Origin: Treponema sp.
Lineage (GTDB): Bacteria; Spirochaetota; Spirochaetia; Treponematales; Treponemataceae
DNA: 64,000 nt
Assembly: GCA_024402635.1 (NCBI GenBank)
Contig: JAKSTJ010000001.1
Coordinates: 35,875 to 99,874, forward strand
Direction of reading: 5' to 3'
Under the pieces are notes generated by a model. The model was not told the origin of the DNA. It searched no databases and saw only the letters and a program-made list of their open reading frames with translations. This document shows positions 51,927-61,644 of the stretch, in pieces. Each line of letters opens with the position of its first letter. Position 1 is the stretch's first letter. The translations under genes and the position numbers were made by a program.

Positions 51927-53459
51927 ATGAAATTAAAATTATTTATATTGATTTTTGTATCAGGTTTATTTTCTAGTTGTATTTCTCCCTCGGATAAAAA
52001 GATTGAGCAAACTATAGAAGAGAATGTTTCTATAGAAATGAAAGAATATTTTTCAGAATATAAACCTGTAATTTCGGAGACAATTCCTGAAGTACATATA
52101 AAATCTTCTTCTGGGAATAATGATTTTATTTTCAAACCTGTTTCTGCTGCTGTTAGTGAAATGAAAAAATCCTGGGGTGGTTATTTTGGAGAACCTGCTC
52201 CATTTTACGAAGATTGTGAAATTACTGTTTATGAAAATAACAAAATTTCTCTTGAAGATTTAACTGGTAAAGTAAAAGTTCGGGGAAATTGGACAAGTAA
52301 TTACCCTAAGAAACCATTGGCAATTAAGTTTGATAAGGAAACTTCAATTTTAGGAATGCATAATGGAAAACAGTTTAAAAACTGGGTATTACTGGCTTCT
52401 TATAAAGACTGGTCTTTTTTAAGAGATACAGTTGCATATTATATGGGGCATATGATCAGCCCTTTATATACAAGTGATTTCAGATATGTAAAAGTCTTTT
52501 CAAATGATGAATATATAGGACTTTATATTCTTGCTGAAAAACAGGAAGTAAATATAGATAAAATAAATCTTACAAAATCTTCTCCTGATTATACTGGTAA
52601 TGATATTGGTTATTTACTGGAAATGGATACTTACTATAAAAACTCCTTATATAATTTTGAGATTGATTATATTTCGGATCTAAAGGACTATAATAATAAT
52701 TCTGTAAAACATTTTATGAATGGATATTCTGTAAAAAGTGATATTCAGGATTCTTCGCAGGCATTGTTTATAAATAATTATATGAATCGTTTGTGGAAAC
52801 TATGCTATGAAGCAGTTTATAACAATAACTACTTAGAATTTAATGATGATTTCACGGAGTTAATTCCTTCTGAGGCAAAAACCTGTTATGAATGTATATC
52901 AAATGTAATTGATCTGGAATCTTTAGCACAAACCTATCTTCTTCATGAAATTTGTTGTGATGCTGATATTGCCTGGTCAAGTTTTTATATGGATATAGAT
53001 TTTGGCAAGAATGGAAACAAAAAACTGAAATTTCAGGCTCCATGGGATTTTGATTCAGCTTTAGGCAATAAAAACTTTTGTGCAGATTCAAAAGGAATTT
53101 ATGCAGGTTCCAGTTATTGGGATGTAAATCATCAGACCAGAGGGTGGGGGAATCCCTGGTTCATTATTTTTATAAATTGTAATTGGTTCAGGGAATTAGT
53201 AAGTCAAAAATGGACAATGGTTCGGAATCAGGAATTTGAGAATAAAGTTGTTGAATTTATTGATAATGTTTCTTTTCAATATGAGGATGAATTTATTGAA
53301 AATTACAAATTATGGAAAAATGCGGGAAAACCTCAGACTTTAGGGGAATTATGTTCTGGGGCTGCTAAGTGTAAGAATCAAAAACAAGCTGCAGATTATC
53401 TTAAAAACTGGCTTTTAAAACGATTTGCTTCAATAGATGAATATTGGCTCAAAAAGTGA
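51927..53459 (+). CDS. CotH-kinase-family lipoprotein
   Basis: 510 residues with lipobox SSC at about residue 18. The CotH domain spans about 95-500: KVKVRGNWTSNYPKKPLAIKF, NWVLLASYKDWSFLRDTVAY, GLYILAEKQEVNIDKINL, and FQAPWDFDSALGN with the metal-binding acidic residues. CotH proteins are atypical kinases that phosphorylate secreted proteins. Here the enzyme would sit on the cell surface and could modify neighbouring lipoproteins. It begins a run of four closely spaced genes ending with the MoxR ATPase. Confidence 0.9.
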   Translation: MKLKLFILIFVSGLFSSCISPSDKKIEQTIEENVSIEMKEYFSEYKPVISETIPEVHIKSSSGNNDFIFKPVSAAVSEMKKSWGGYFGEPAPFYEDCEITVYENNKISLEDLTGKVKVRGNWTSNYPKKPLAIKFDKETSILGMHNGKQFKNWVLLASYKDWSFLRDTVAYYMGHMISPLYTSDFRYVKVFSNDEYIGLYILAEKQEVNIDKINLTKSSPDYTGNDIGYLLEMDTYYKNSLYNFEIDYISDLKDYNNNSVKHFMNGYSVKSDIQDSSQALFINNYMNRLWKLCYEAVYNNNYLEFNDDFTELIPSEAKTCYECISNVIDLESLAQTYLLHEICCDADIAWSSFYMDIDFGKNGNKKLKFQAPWDFDSALGNKNFCADSKGIYAGSSYWDVNHQTRGWGNPWFIIFINCNWFRELVSQKWTMVRNQEFENKVVEFIDNVSFQYEDEFIENYKLWKNAGKPQTLGELCSGAAKCKNQKQAADYLKNWLLKRFASIDEYWLKK

Positions 53460-53483
53460 TATAGTATAACTATTGGAGCAATG

Positions 53484-54362
53484 ATGAAAAAAACAGATTT
53501 AGAAAAGTTAAAAAAATTAACAAAAGATGAATTAATTGAAACTGTAAAAAAGCTTAGTGGAAAAAATGATAAACTTCAGAAAGAAATTGAGGATCTTCAT
53601 TCAAAATATGATTCATTAAGTTCTGATTATCAGGAAAATAAAGCAATCTTTAAAAAACAGGTGGATTTTTTTAAGAAGTGGTCTTTCAGTAAATTGATTC
53701 CGGCAAATAAAGATTCATATTCAAAAGATGAAATCAAAAAAATATTTTCTGTTCATAATGATTGTAAATTAACAGATATTGTAACTTCGGGAAATCAATA
53801 TAAAATCAATAATTCGGTGTTTGTAGTTTATTCCTATGATGAAGCGGTTTCCAAAATTGTAGAGGATTTTTCAAAATCCGGTGCTAAATCAACTTTAGGA
53901 ATGTATGATAAATCTGAACTTGAAGATTATTTTGCTCAGATTGATGAAAGAAAATTAAAACGCATTATAAAAAATATTTCTGATAAAGCTCTTGAAAAAC
54001 AGAATCAGGACAATGCTGATTTTTATTTAAAACTTCAAAGTAATAAACAGAAATCAGATAAAAGAAAAATTAAAGATTTTATAGAACAGATTTTGTTTGG
54101 AGAAGATAGTTTTTATTCTCCGTCATATGAATTTACAAGTATGTTTATAGATGAAAAAGATTATGAACGTTTTGTAATTTCATTTGTTCAAAAGCATGGA
54201 ATAGAATTTTTTAATGACTGTTTTGAACAGTTAGGAAATTATCCAATTTATCAATATTCGGAAGCAAAAGCTTCTATTAAAGAAAAACAGAATCAAATTA
54301 AGGAAATGCAGGCAGAAGCAAAAAAAGATTATGATGAAGTTTGCAAATCTGAATGTAAATAA
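53484..54362 (+). CDS. Coiled-coil protein of unknown function
   Basis: 292 residues from the second of two adjacent ATGs; with GGAG only 2 nt before the first, the second has the better spacing. Residues about 1-65 form a heptad-rich coiled coil (TKDELIETVKKLSGKNDKLQKEI pattern), and residues about 265-285 another. The middle is a charged alpha/beta region (NNSVFVVYSYDEAVSKIVEDF) with no match. There is no signal peptide. It starts 24 nt after the CotH gene. Confidence 0.75.
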   Translation: MKKTDLEKLKKLTKDELIETVKKLSGKNDKLQKEIEDLHSKYDSLSSDYQENKAIFKKQVDFFKKWSFSKLIPANKDSYSKDEIKKIFSVHNDCKLTDIVTSGNQYKINNSVFVVYSYDEAVSKIVEDFSKSGAKSTLGMYDKSELEDYFAQIDERKLKRIIKNISDKALEKQNQDNADFYLKLQSNKQKSDKRKIKDFIEQILFGEDSFYSPSYEFTSMFIDEKDYERFVISFVQKHGIEFFNDCFEQLGNYPIYQYSEAKASIKEKQNQIKEMQAEAKKDYDEVCKSECK

Positions 54363-54389
54363 AACTATTTCCAAACTTTGGAGGAAAAT

Positions 54390-55259
54390 ATGAAAAAATT
54401 ATTGTTAGTTATTGCAGCATCTGCATTATTGGTTGCCTGTGGAGAAGAAAAACAGAAAAAAGAAAATACTGTTGTTGAAACAGTGGCACCAATTGAAAAT
54501 ACTTCTTCTCAAACAGAAGAATTGGAAACTTCTGAAGAAAAAGTTGTTGAAAAAATAGAAGTTACTGTTGAAAAAGAAAAAGAATTACCTCTTATTTCTG
54601 GTATTTCCTATGAAGACGTTTTGAATGGTAAAATTGAGCCTTTAACGGAAACTGTAAAAGCAAAGTTTAACGAAAATGACATTTATAATTCTTTCCCTGA
54701 TTTATACGTTCTTGGTTTTTCTGTTGATGGAAAGATTGCTTGGGTAAGTAAAGTATTTAATGAAGGTGCAGGATTTGAAAGTTTAGAATTTAACATTCAG
54801 GATATTGTTACAGATAAAAATATATTTTCCATAAGAACAAATAGCGAAGAAATTAATGGATCTTTAGAAACATTTATTAATCTGAAGAATAAAGAAATTC
54901 TTTCTGCATTACAGAATTATAAAATTAATCTTTCTGATGTAAAACTGAAATCATTACCATCAACAATTGGAGATGGTAAATTTAATGTGGAAATTACAGA
55001 TTATGAAAATGATTCTGAATATTTTATGGAAGGAAGTTCTGTTAGTTATAAATGTGTAGCTTCAAAAGAAGGCGTTGGACAGAAAACTCTTTATTCAAAA
55101 ACAGACAGTTATATCTTTCATGCATATGTTTGCGGCTATTTAAAAAATCCTTATGAAAATCGTATTGCTGTAATTATTGCAGAAGAATGTGTTGGCTTCG
55201 AAGGTAAAGATATGCGCTTTATAATTACAGGTTGTGATTTAACAAAAGGTTATAAATAA
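54390..55259 (+). CDS. Lipoprotein with charged linker
   Basis: 289 residues from the ATG at 54390, supported by GGAGG 5 nt upstream. The lipobox ends LVAC, followed by an about 55-residue linker rich in Glu, Lys, Thr and Val, then a globular domain (LPLISGISYEDVLNGKIEPL onward) with VLGFSVDGKIAWVSKVF. The last 60 residues include HAYVCGYLKNPYENRIAVIIAEECVGFEG. The family is not recognised. It lies 16 nt upstream of the MoxR gene. Confidence 0.77.
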   Translation: MKKLLLVIAASALLVACGEEKQKKENTVVETVAPIENTSSQTEELETSEEKVVEKIEVTVEKEKELPLISGISYEDVLNGKIEPLTETVKAKFNENDIYNSFPDLYVLGFSVDGKIAWVSKVFNEGAGFESLEFNIQDIVTDKNIFSIRTNSEEINGSLETFINLKNKEILSALQNYKINLSDVKLKSLPSTIGDGKFNVEITDYENDSEYFMEGSSVSYKCVASKEGVGQKTLYSKTDSYIFHAYVCGYLKNPYENRIAVIIAEECVGFEGKDMRFIITGCDLTKGYK

Positions 55260-55275
55260 TTAACAGGATTTTGTA

Positions 55276-56346
55276 ATGACTATTAATGCGAAACAACTTT
55301 ATTTTATTTTAGATAATACACCTGCTTCTCAAAATATTATGCTTGTAGGAAAACATGGTATAGGAAAATCCCGTATTCTAGAAGATTATTATGCTGCTAA
55401 GGGTAAAAAGGTTGTTACACTTTTTTTAGGACAGATGGCAGATCCTGCAGATCTTCTTGGATTACCTGAAAAAAATGCTGAAACTGGTAAAACAGATTTT
55501 ATGGTTCCATATTGGTTTCCTACCGATGGAAAACCTGTTGTTTTGTTTTTAGACGAATTGAACAGAAGTCGTCCAGAGATACTTCAGGTAATCATGGATC
55601 TTACATTAAACCGAAAACTGGCGGGAAAAGTTTTACCAGAGGGAAGTCGTATTATTTCTGCTGTAAATAATGGAAATGAATATCAACTTACAGATTTGGA
55701 TCCTGCGTTAGTAAGTCGTTTTAATATATATGAATTTTCTCCTTCTATTGAAGACTGGATTGAATGGGCTAAAAATTCAAAAATTGACGAAAGAATAATA
55801 GATTTTATTTCAGAAAATCCAGAATATCTTGATGGAGAAGGAATGTCTTCCGAATCGGAAAATCTGGAACGTTCACCAGACAGAAGAAGTTGGGAAAGAG
55901 TTTCTTCCATAATATCAAAATTTCCTGAACTATCAGATTTACATAAACCTATGATTTCAGGAATTATTGGAAATAAAGCAACTACAATTTTTTTTGATTA
56001 TGTGTTTGAATCAAATACTGTATCAGCATCAAAAATTCTAACAGGAAATTTTGAAGATGTAAAAAAAAAGCTTGAGCAGATGATGGTTCCAGCATTAACT
56101 CAGATAAATACACTTATTTTTAAGTTTTTTAAGACTGATTTTGCAAATACTCAAGATACAAAAAAAATCGCCCAAAACTTAGAAAATTATTATAAGTTTA
56201 CAGGCGATTGTAAAGGAAGGGAGTTAAAATCCCATTTTATTTCTTTATGTTCTTCAAAACTATATCCTGAAATTTTGAATTTCATTACAGAAAACTGCTT
56301 TGAATCAATTTATCAGGATATGATTTCTTTTGTAAAAGAAAATTAA
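55276..56346 (+). CDS. MoxR-family AAA+ ATPase
   Basis: 356 residues. Walker A GKHGIGKS (25-32), Walker [11 protein letters not shown] (D93/E94), sensor 1 [10 protein letters not shown] and the arginine-finger region [15 protein letters not shown] are all present. MoxR ATPases act as chaperones that load metals or activate VWA-domain partners. The expected partner is the VWA protein at 58298, but an opposing chemoreceptor gene lies between. The stop overlaps the chemoreceptor stop by 4 nt, in convergent orientation. Confidence 0.92.
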   Translation: MTINAKQLYFILDNTPASQNIMLVGKHGIGKSRILEDYYAAKGKKVVTLFLGQMADPADLLGLPEKNAETGKTDFMVPYWFPTDGKPVVLFLDELNRSRPEILQVIMDLTLNRKLAGKVLPEGSRIISAVNNGNEYQLTDLDPALVSRFNIYEFSPSIEDWIEWAKNSKIDERIIDFISENPEYLDGEGMSSESENLERSPDRRSWERVSSIISKFPELSDLHKPMISGIIGNKATTIFFDYVFESNTVSASKILTGNFEDVKKKLEQMMVPALTQINTLIFKFFKTDFANTQDTKKIAQNLENYYKFTGDCKGRELKSHFISLCSSKLYPEILNFITENCFESIYQDMISFVKEN

Positions 56347-58211
56347 AGTTCAAATTTCTTTAATTCTTCAATGATAGACTTTACAGACTCTTTGTTCTGT
56401 TCTGTTTTATTCTGAACAGTTGCAAAAGAGTTTGCGAATTCTCTAATAACATTTTCAGATTCAGCCATTGAAACATTTACTTTTTCAGAAAGTTCTACAA
56501 TATCATCAATACCGTTTTTAATTTCTTTAGTATAATTTGCCTGACTCTTGATTAATTCATTAACATCATTAATCTGCTGGAAAATATGATTTGTACTTGT
56601 AAGAATATTGTTTGCACCTTCAGACTGATTTGAAACTGTACGTGAAATTTCTTCAACAAGTCCGTTTTGTTCCTGAATTCCATCTTTGATTTTATTAAAT
56701 GCTACACTTGTATCATTCATATCATTTGTTCCAATGGCCATAGATTCAGAAACTTCAGTAATAATATCTGCAATATCTTTTGCGGATTTCTGTGTTGAAA
56801 TAGAAAGCTTACGAATTTCATCAGCAACTACAGAGAAACCTTTACCAGCTTCCCCTGCATGTGCTGCTTCGATTGCTGCGTTCATAGCAAGAAGGTTAGT
56901 CTGTGTTGCAACTTTCTGAATTGCACCAATCATTTCGTTCATTTTGCGGGATTTTTCACTAATTTCATTAATTGCAGCCTGAGTTTTAGAAACTTTTGCA
57001 TTACCTTCAATAGATTCCTGAGCAAGACTTCTGGATAATTCCTGAGCCTTAGAAATCATTTCAGACATTGAATTAAAATTATTTACCATTTCTGAAATTG
57101 ATGCTGCATTTTTTTCTTCAGCTGAAGATTGTGCTTCCATAAAATTAGTAACTTTTGCTGCATCTTCATTAAGTTTTGCAATATTCTGTTTTGCAGTTTC
57201 AAGAAGAGCATCTTTCTTTTGATTCTCAATATTCATATTCTGGAATGAAGAAACAATTTGAGAGATTCCTGAAGAGGAGTTTTCTGTTACTTGAGAAAGT
57301 TCATCTGCATCTGTATCAACAATTGTATTTTCGTGTTTAAGTTTAGAAAGAATTGTCTGAAGAAATTCCATCAACATATTCATTTCACTCATTACAACAC
57401 CAAAATCATCAAATGTTCCAATGTATAAACGAGTTTTCAAGTTTCCTTCAAGACGTAAAGCTCTAATCTGTTTAATTGTAACTGAGAATCGTTTATAAAG
57501 CTGAATAAGAACAAGAATTGTTAATGGGAAAGATGTTATACAGGCAATTAATAACGAAATGCCAGCTTTGCTAAAGAAAGTATTCATTGTCCATCCATGT
57601 CTGATTGCACTGTAACCAGAACAGAACACATGCCAGCTGATAAAGATTGTGATTAAAATAATTGATTTTCCTATAGTCACAGAAAAATTATTTGTTTTAA
57701 TTTCGTCAGTTGAAGTGATTTTAAGTTTTGTTAACTCTTTGCGTATCATCTCGTTAAAACAGGTTACAGCATATTCAACAGCCATAAGTCCGTATAAAAT
57801 AATCAGAATAGCAATTATGATTAAATCTGTCATGCTGTAATTTACTTTTCCTGTAAGAGTCTTGATTACAATTGTTGTTCCATTTCCAAGTAAATAACCA
57901 CAAAGAATAGAGATTCTTGAAAGAAGATTTACTTTTGATAAAACTTTTTTTGCATTATTTTTTTCTTCACTTGTTAATTCTCTTTTTTCTGATTCCTTTA
58001 TTGCTTTAATAAGAGGCTTCATGAGAATGTAAGTTATTGCAGAAACGATTATAAAAATTCCTGTAGCAGGGCCTAATGTTGTTCCTAAACTAGATGCCCA
58101 TTCTCCCCAGGTTGAACCTTTAATTTGTGTAACCTGAAAAGAAGATAGTAATGGTACTCCGACAATTGTTGAAAGTCCGAAGTACAACATAAAGTGCTGA
58201 AATATATTCAT
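56343..58211 (-). CDS. Methyl-accepting chemotaxis protein with polytopic N-terminus
   Basis: 622 residues. The N-terminal half has about six membrane segments (residues about 10-250) in place of the usual two plus periplasmic sensor. A linker and the cytoplasmic signalling domain follow. Its hairpin tip is intact: [33 protein letters not shown] (about residues 420-452). It should couple to CheA/CheW and control flagellar rotation. With no external sensor domain it may sense membrane or cytoplasmic cues. The ribosome site is AGAGGA. Confidence 0.93.
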   Translation of the reverse strand: MNIFQHFMLYFGLSTIVGVPLLSSFQVTQIKGSTWGEWASSLGTTLGPATGIFIIVSAITYILMKPLIKAIKESEKRELTSEEKNNAKKVLSKVNLLSRISILCGYLLGNGTTIVIKTLTGKVNYSMTDLIIIAILIILYGLMAVEYAVTCFNEMIRKELTKLKITSTDEIKTNNFSVTIGKSIILITIFISWHVFCSGYSAIRHGWTMNTFFSKAGISLLIACITSFPLTILVLIQLYKRFSVTIKQIRALRLEGNLKTRLYIGTFDDFGVVMSEMNMLMEFLQTILSKLKHENTIVDTDADELSQVTENSSSGISQIVSSFQNMNIENQKKDALLETAKQNIAKLNEDAAKVTNFMEAQSSAEEKNAASISEMVNNFNSMSEMISKAQELSRSLAQESIEGNAKVSKTQAAINEISEKSRKMNEMIGAIQKVATQTNLLAMNAAIEAAHAGEAGKGFSVVADEIRKLSISTQKSAKDIADIITEVSESMAIGTNDMNDTSVAFNKIKDGIQEQNGLVEEISRTVSNQSEGANNILTSTNHIFQQINDVNELIKSQANYTKEIKNGIDDIVELSEKVNVSMAESENVIREFANSFATVQNKTEQNKESVKSIIEELKKFEL

Positions 58212-58297
58212 TTAAAATCCTCTATTTGTAAAAATAATTCCCTTCTATTATAATATAAGATATAACAAATTTGTAAAAAATATTTTACGGAATTAAA

Positions 58298-59584
58298 ATG
58301 TTAGAGAAAATTTTTTCAGAAATAAAAAATAACTGGTTTTATTCAGAACCATTATTGTTTTCTGTTTTGATTAGTCATGTAGTTATTCCCAATCCTAACA
58401 TGAATGTACCAATGCGTTCTGGAAAGAAAAGAATTGAATATAATCCGGAACTTTTAGAAAAACTTACTTTTGAACAGATAACTGAGCTATTAAAAATAGA
58501 GATATTTAGAATATTATTGCTTCATCCTTATGAAAGACAACCATTAAACGCAAAGAAAGGGGTTTTATTAATTGCAAGTGATGTTGTTATAAATCATTTT
58601 TATAAACCTTCAGTATCTGGAATAGAATCAGGTGGAATTTTATTTCTAAAAAATCATGCAAAAAGAATGGTAACTTTAGATAATCCTCTTGGTGAAAAAT
58701 GGGCTGGTTCTGAAGAATTACGATTTTTTCAAAAGAATCTCAGTATTGATAGAAAAACCGGGCATCTTATAACAATTGATGATCTGACTTTTGAAGAATG
58801 GTATAAAAAAATTCTGTTTTTAATAAAAGAAACTTCCATTTCTGCTTCTGAAACCTCTGGTCAAGGTATTTCAGGGGAAGCATATAATCAAAGTTTTGAA
58901 GATGCAGCAGAATTATGGGAAGAAGATGAATCAGCTCAAAATGAAATTCAGGAACTTATGAATAAAGCTGAAATTGATGAAGGCTGGGGTGGCTTAGGAG
59001 GTGAATTGCAGCGTAAAATTTCAGAAGGCTGTGATTTTTCTTTTGATTATAGAAGAGCCCTTTCTCAATTCAGGCAAAGTATTGTTTCCTCAAACAGAAG
59101 ATTAACCAGAATGAGACCAAATAGACGTTATGGATTTATGGCAATGGGAAGCCGCTACGAACAAAAAGCCAATGTTCTTATTGCTGTTGATGTTAGTGGT
59201 TCTATTACAGACGAAAGTTTTGAACATTTTTATCACGCAATAAAAAATTTCTTTTATCTTAAAATTATTGAAAATATAGATCTTATTTTTTTTGATGTAA
59301 ATTTAAAAAACAGTAAACCTGTTCCATTTTCAAAAAAAATTGATTTGAATGAAGTAAAAGGTCGAGGTGGTACTTCTTTTCAGCCTCCAATAGATTATTT
59401 TTGTCAGCATTCAAAAGAATACAGCGGATTAATTCTTTTTACAGATGGAGAAGGTGATATTCCAGTTGTTTCAGGTAATTCCTCTAATATTTTATGGATT
59501 ATGGACAGTCGGCTTTCTTTTGAAAAATCAAAAAACTGGATAAATTCACTTCCTGGAAATAAAGCTACATATCTTCCATTTTAA
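58298..59584 (+). CDS. VWA-domain protein with degenerate metallopeptidase-like N-terminus
   Basis: 428 residues of the DUF2201 type. Residues about 1-220 correspond to the metallopeptidase-like domain, but the place of HExxH reads IEIFR (67-71), so zinc binding is lost. The C-terminal VWA-like domain has a complete MIDAS start, VDVSGS (D298, S300, S302), and a Thr loop GRGGTSFQPP. Members of this group work with MoxR ATPases; the gene at 55276 is the likely partner. It is transcribed away from the chemoreceptor gene. Confidence 0.87.
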   Translation: MLEKIFSEIKNNWFYSEPLLFSVLISHVVIPNPNMNVPMRSGKKRIEYNPELLEKLTFEQITELLKIEIFRILLLHPYERQPLNAKKGVLLIASDVVINHFYKPSVSGIESGGILFLKNHAKRMVTLDNPLGEKWAGSEELRFFQKNLSIDRKTGHLITIDDLTFEEWYKKILFLIKETSISASETSGQGISGEAYNQSFEDAAELWEEDESAQNEIQELMNKAEIDEGWGGLGGELQRKISEGCDFSFDYRRALSQFRQSIVSSNRRLTRMRPNRRYGFMAMGSRYEQKANVLIAVDVSGSITDESFEHFYHAIKNFFYLKIIENIDLIFFDVNLKNSKPVPFSKKIDLNEVKGRGGTSFQPPIDYFCQHSKEYSGLILFTDGEGDIPVVSGNSSNILWIMDSRLSFEKSKNWINSLPGNKATYLPF

Positions 59585-59650
59585 TTCATAACAGAACAAA
59601 TACTTGATTTTTTAATCTATTAAATTTAATAATATTAAGAAGAGGTTTTT

Positions 59651-60616
59651 ATGGATTATTTATACGTTTTGCAATGTATACGAGAAGCATCTCCTGATTT
59701 TGTTAATTATATTTTTCTTTTCATTTCAGAAGTTATTCCAAAAGCTCTTCTTGTGTATGCTGCAATTACTTTCTGGTGTATCAATAAAAGCAATGGAGCT
59801 GAAATTTTATTAGGTTATACTGCAGCTTATGGTATAAATCAGTCTATAAAAAATATTGCATGTATATATAGACCCTGGATTTCTGATTCCCGACTTCATG
59901 TTGCAAAACTGGCAGAAAAATCTGCAACTGGATATTCTTTCCCAAGTGGTCATACTGTAACTGCGGCTTCAATTGGTGGTGGAATAGCTGTCTACTTAAA
60001 GAAAATAGGTGTAACAATTCTAATGGTTGTTACAATTATACTTGTGGCTTTTTCCAGAAACTGGCTTGGTGCTCACACAATGAAAGATGTTCTTACAGCA
60101 ATTTGTGTTGCAGCTGTAACCCTTATAATCATTAATTTATTAAAATATTATATTTCAAGAAATCCTGGAAAAGATACTGTTGTAATGTTTGCAGGAATTG
60201 GAATTGCAGGAATAATGACTGTTATATTACAGTTTAAATCTTATCCTTTAGATTATGATGCTCAGGGAAAGATTTTATGTGAACCTGAATTAATGCTTAC
60301 AGATTGTTATACTGCTCTTGGCTTAATTTGCGGTGGCCTGTTTGGATGGTGGCTTGAACGTCATACAATTAAGTTTTCAACTGAAGCTTCCAAAAAACAA
60401 TTGATTCTTAGGGGTATAATAGGTGTTGCATCTTTTGGAATTGTTTATGTACTTTCAGATATTATTTTTGATGCACTGGAAGCGTGGAAAATGACTTTGA
60501 GAAATCCTGGACATATGTTAAAATCCTTTATAGTATTCTTTTATGTTTTCTATTTATATCCACTGATGTTTTCTTCAGTTCATAATAAATTAAATAAAAA
60601 GAGGGAGATTAAATAA
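59651..60616 (+). CDS. PAP2-family membrane phosphatase
   Basis: 321 residues with about eight membrane segments. The PAP2 active-site blocks are complete: K67..R74P75 (KNIACIYRP), S99-G-H101 (PSGH), and R136..H142..D146 (SRNWLGAHTMKD). The enzyme removes phosphate from lipid phosphates such as undecaprenyl pyrophosphate or phosphatidate. The C-terminal half extends beyond the usual about 200 residues with further membrane helices. The next gene overlaps its stop by 1 nt, so they are coupled. The ribosome site is AGAGG. Confidence 0.9.
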   Translation: MDYLYVLQCIREASPDFVNYIFLFISEVIPKALLVYAAITFWCINKSNGAEILLGYTAAYGINQSIKNIACIYRPWISDSRLHVAKLAEKSATGYSFPSGHTVTAASIGGGIAVYLKKIGVTILMVVTIILVAFSRNWLGAHTMKDVLTAICVAAVTLIIINLLKYYISRNPGKDTVVMFAGIGIAGIMTVILQFKSYPLDYDAQGKILCEPELMLTDCYTALGLICGGLFGWWLERHTIKFSTEASKKQLILRGIIGVASFGIVYVLSDIIFDALEAWKMTLRNPGHMLKSFIVFFYVFYLYPLMFSSVHNKLNKKREIK

Positions 60617-61644
60617 TGAAAAAAATTATCTTATCTTTGTTGCTTGGAATTATTTCTTCAGTTGCAGTTTTTGCAGGGGCTAATTCATTTGTTAAAATTA
60701 CAAATCCCTACTACGACGATTACGATGGAAATAATTATGTTTATATCTATAACAGTGAAAAACCTTTCCTTGATCAGCATTTTAAAATCAAGGGGCAAGT
60801 TTCCAAAGATTGTGTTTCTGTAAGAGTAATCTGGGGACATAAAACAGAAGAAGTAATTAATGAATATTTACTGAATGGAAACAAAAAGACTCCTGGTACT
60901 CAGGTTGATGATTTTGTTTTGAAAAAGTATGTAGCTGGTTCAGGTGTTTTTGAATATAACGCAAACGGTAAATTAGAAAACATGGACTGGGGTACAAATT
61001 ATTACAGAGTAATTGCTAAATTTAGAGATGGTACTTACAGAACTGCAACAACTGTACTTTATGTTCATCAGGGTGGAGCTGCAGAAAGAGGAAAACCTGT
61101 AATTTATTTATATCCAACTAAAACTCAGGAAGTAAAAGTTACTGTAAAACCAAAGGGTGGTGTAACAGAATCAATTCCTGCTTACGGAAAAGGATGGAAA
61201 GTAAAAGCAACACCAGAAGGTAAGATTTACGATATTAAAACAAAAGAAGAATATCCATATTTGTTCTGGGAAAGTAAAGACAGTAATACTCAGATTGATA
61301 TGAGTAAAGGATTCTGTATTCCTGTTGTTGAATTAAACATGTTCTTTAAAGAAAAACTTTCTTTGCTTGGATTAAATGAAAAAGAAATTGCTGATTTTAA
61401 TGAATTCTGGATTCCTTCAATTGAAAAAGAAGGTAAACCATATGTATTTATTACATTCTATGATCAGGCTAGAATTGATAAAGAAGCTCCATTAAGCGTT
61501 TCTCCAAAACCTGATTCTGTAATCCGAGTTTATTTTGATCACAAAGTACTGGATGCTCCAATTAATGTAGAAGGTCAAACCCTGTCTGCAAAAGAACGAA
61601 AAGGCTTTGCAGTTGTAGAATGGGGCGGACGTCTTTATAAATGA
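60616..61644 (+). CDS. Secreted protein with KPVIYLYP motif
   Basis: 342 residues with a cleavable signal peptide (cut after VFA, about 20). Residues about 25-150 look like an Ig-like domain (FKIKGQVSKDCVSVRVIWG). The rest starts with KPVIYLYPTKTQEVKVTV and includes YPYLFWES and VVEWGGRLYK. I know this KPxIYLYP plus YLFWE pattern from uncharacterised secreted proteins of several phyla, but not its function. It is coupled to PAP2 upstream and overlaps the Memo gene by 4 nt. Confidence 0.78.
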   Translation: MKKIILSLLLGIISSVAVFAGANSFVKITNPYYDDYDGNNYVYIYNSEKPFLDQHFKIKGQVSKDCVSVRVIWGHKTEEVINEYLLNGNKKTPGTQVDDFVLKKYVAGSGVFEYNANGKLENMDWGTNYYRVIAKFRDGTYRTATTVLYVHQGGAAERGKPVIYLYPTKTQEVKVTVKPKGGVTESIPAYGKGWKVKATPEGKIYDIKTKEEYPYLFWESKDSNTQIDMSKGFCIPVVELNMFFKEKLSLLGLNEKEIADFNEFWIPSIEKEGKPYVFITFYDQARIDKEAPLSVSPKPDSVIRVYFDHKVLDAPINVEGQTLSAKERKGFAVVEWGGRLYK

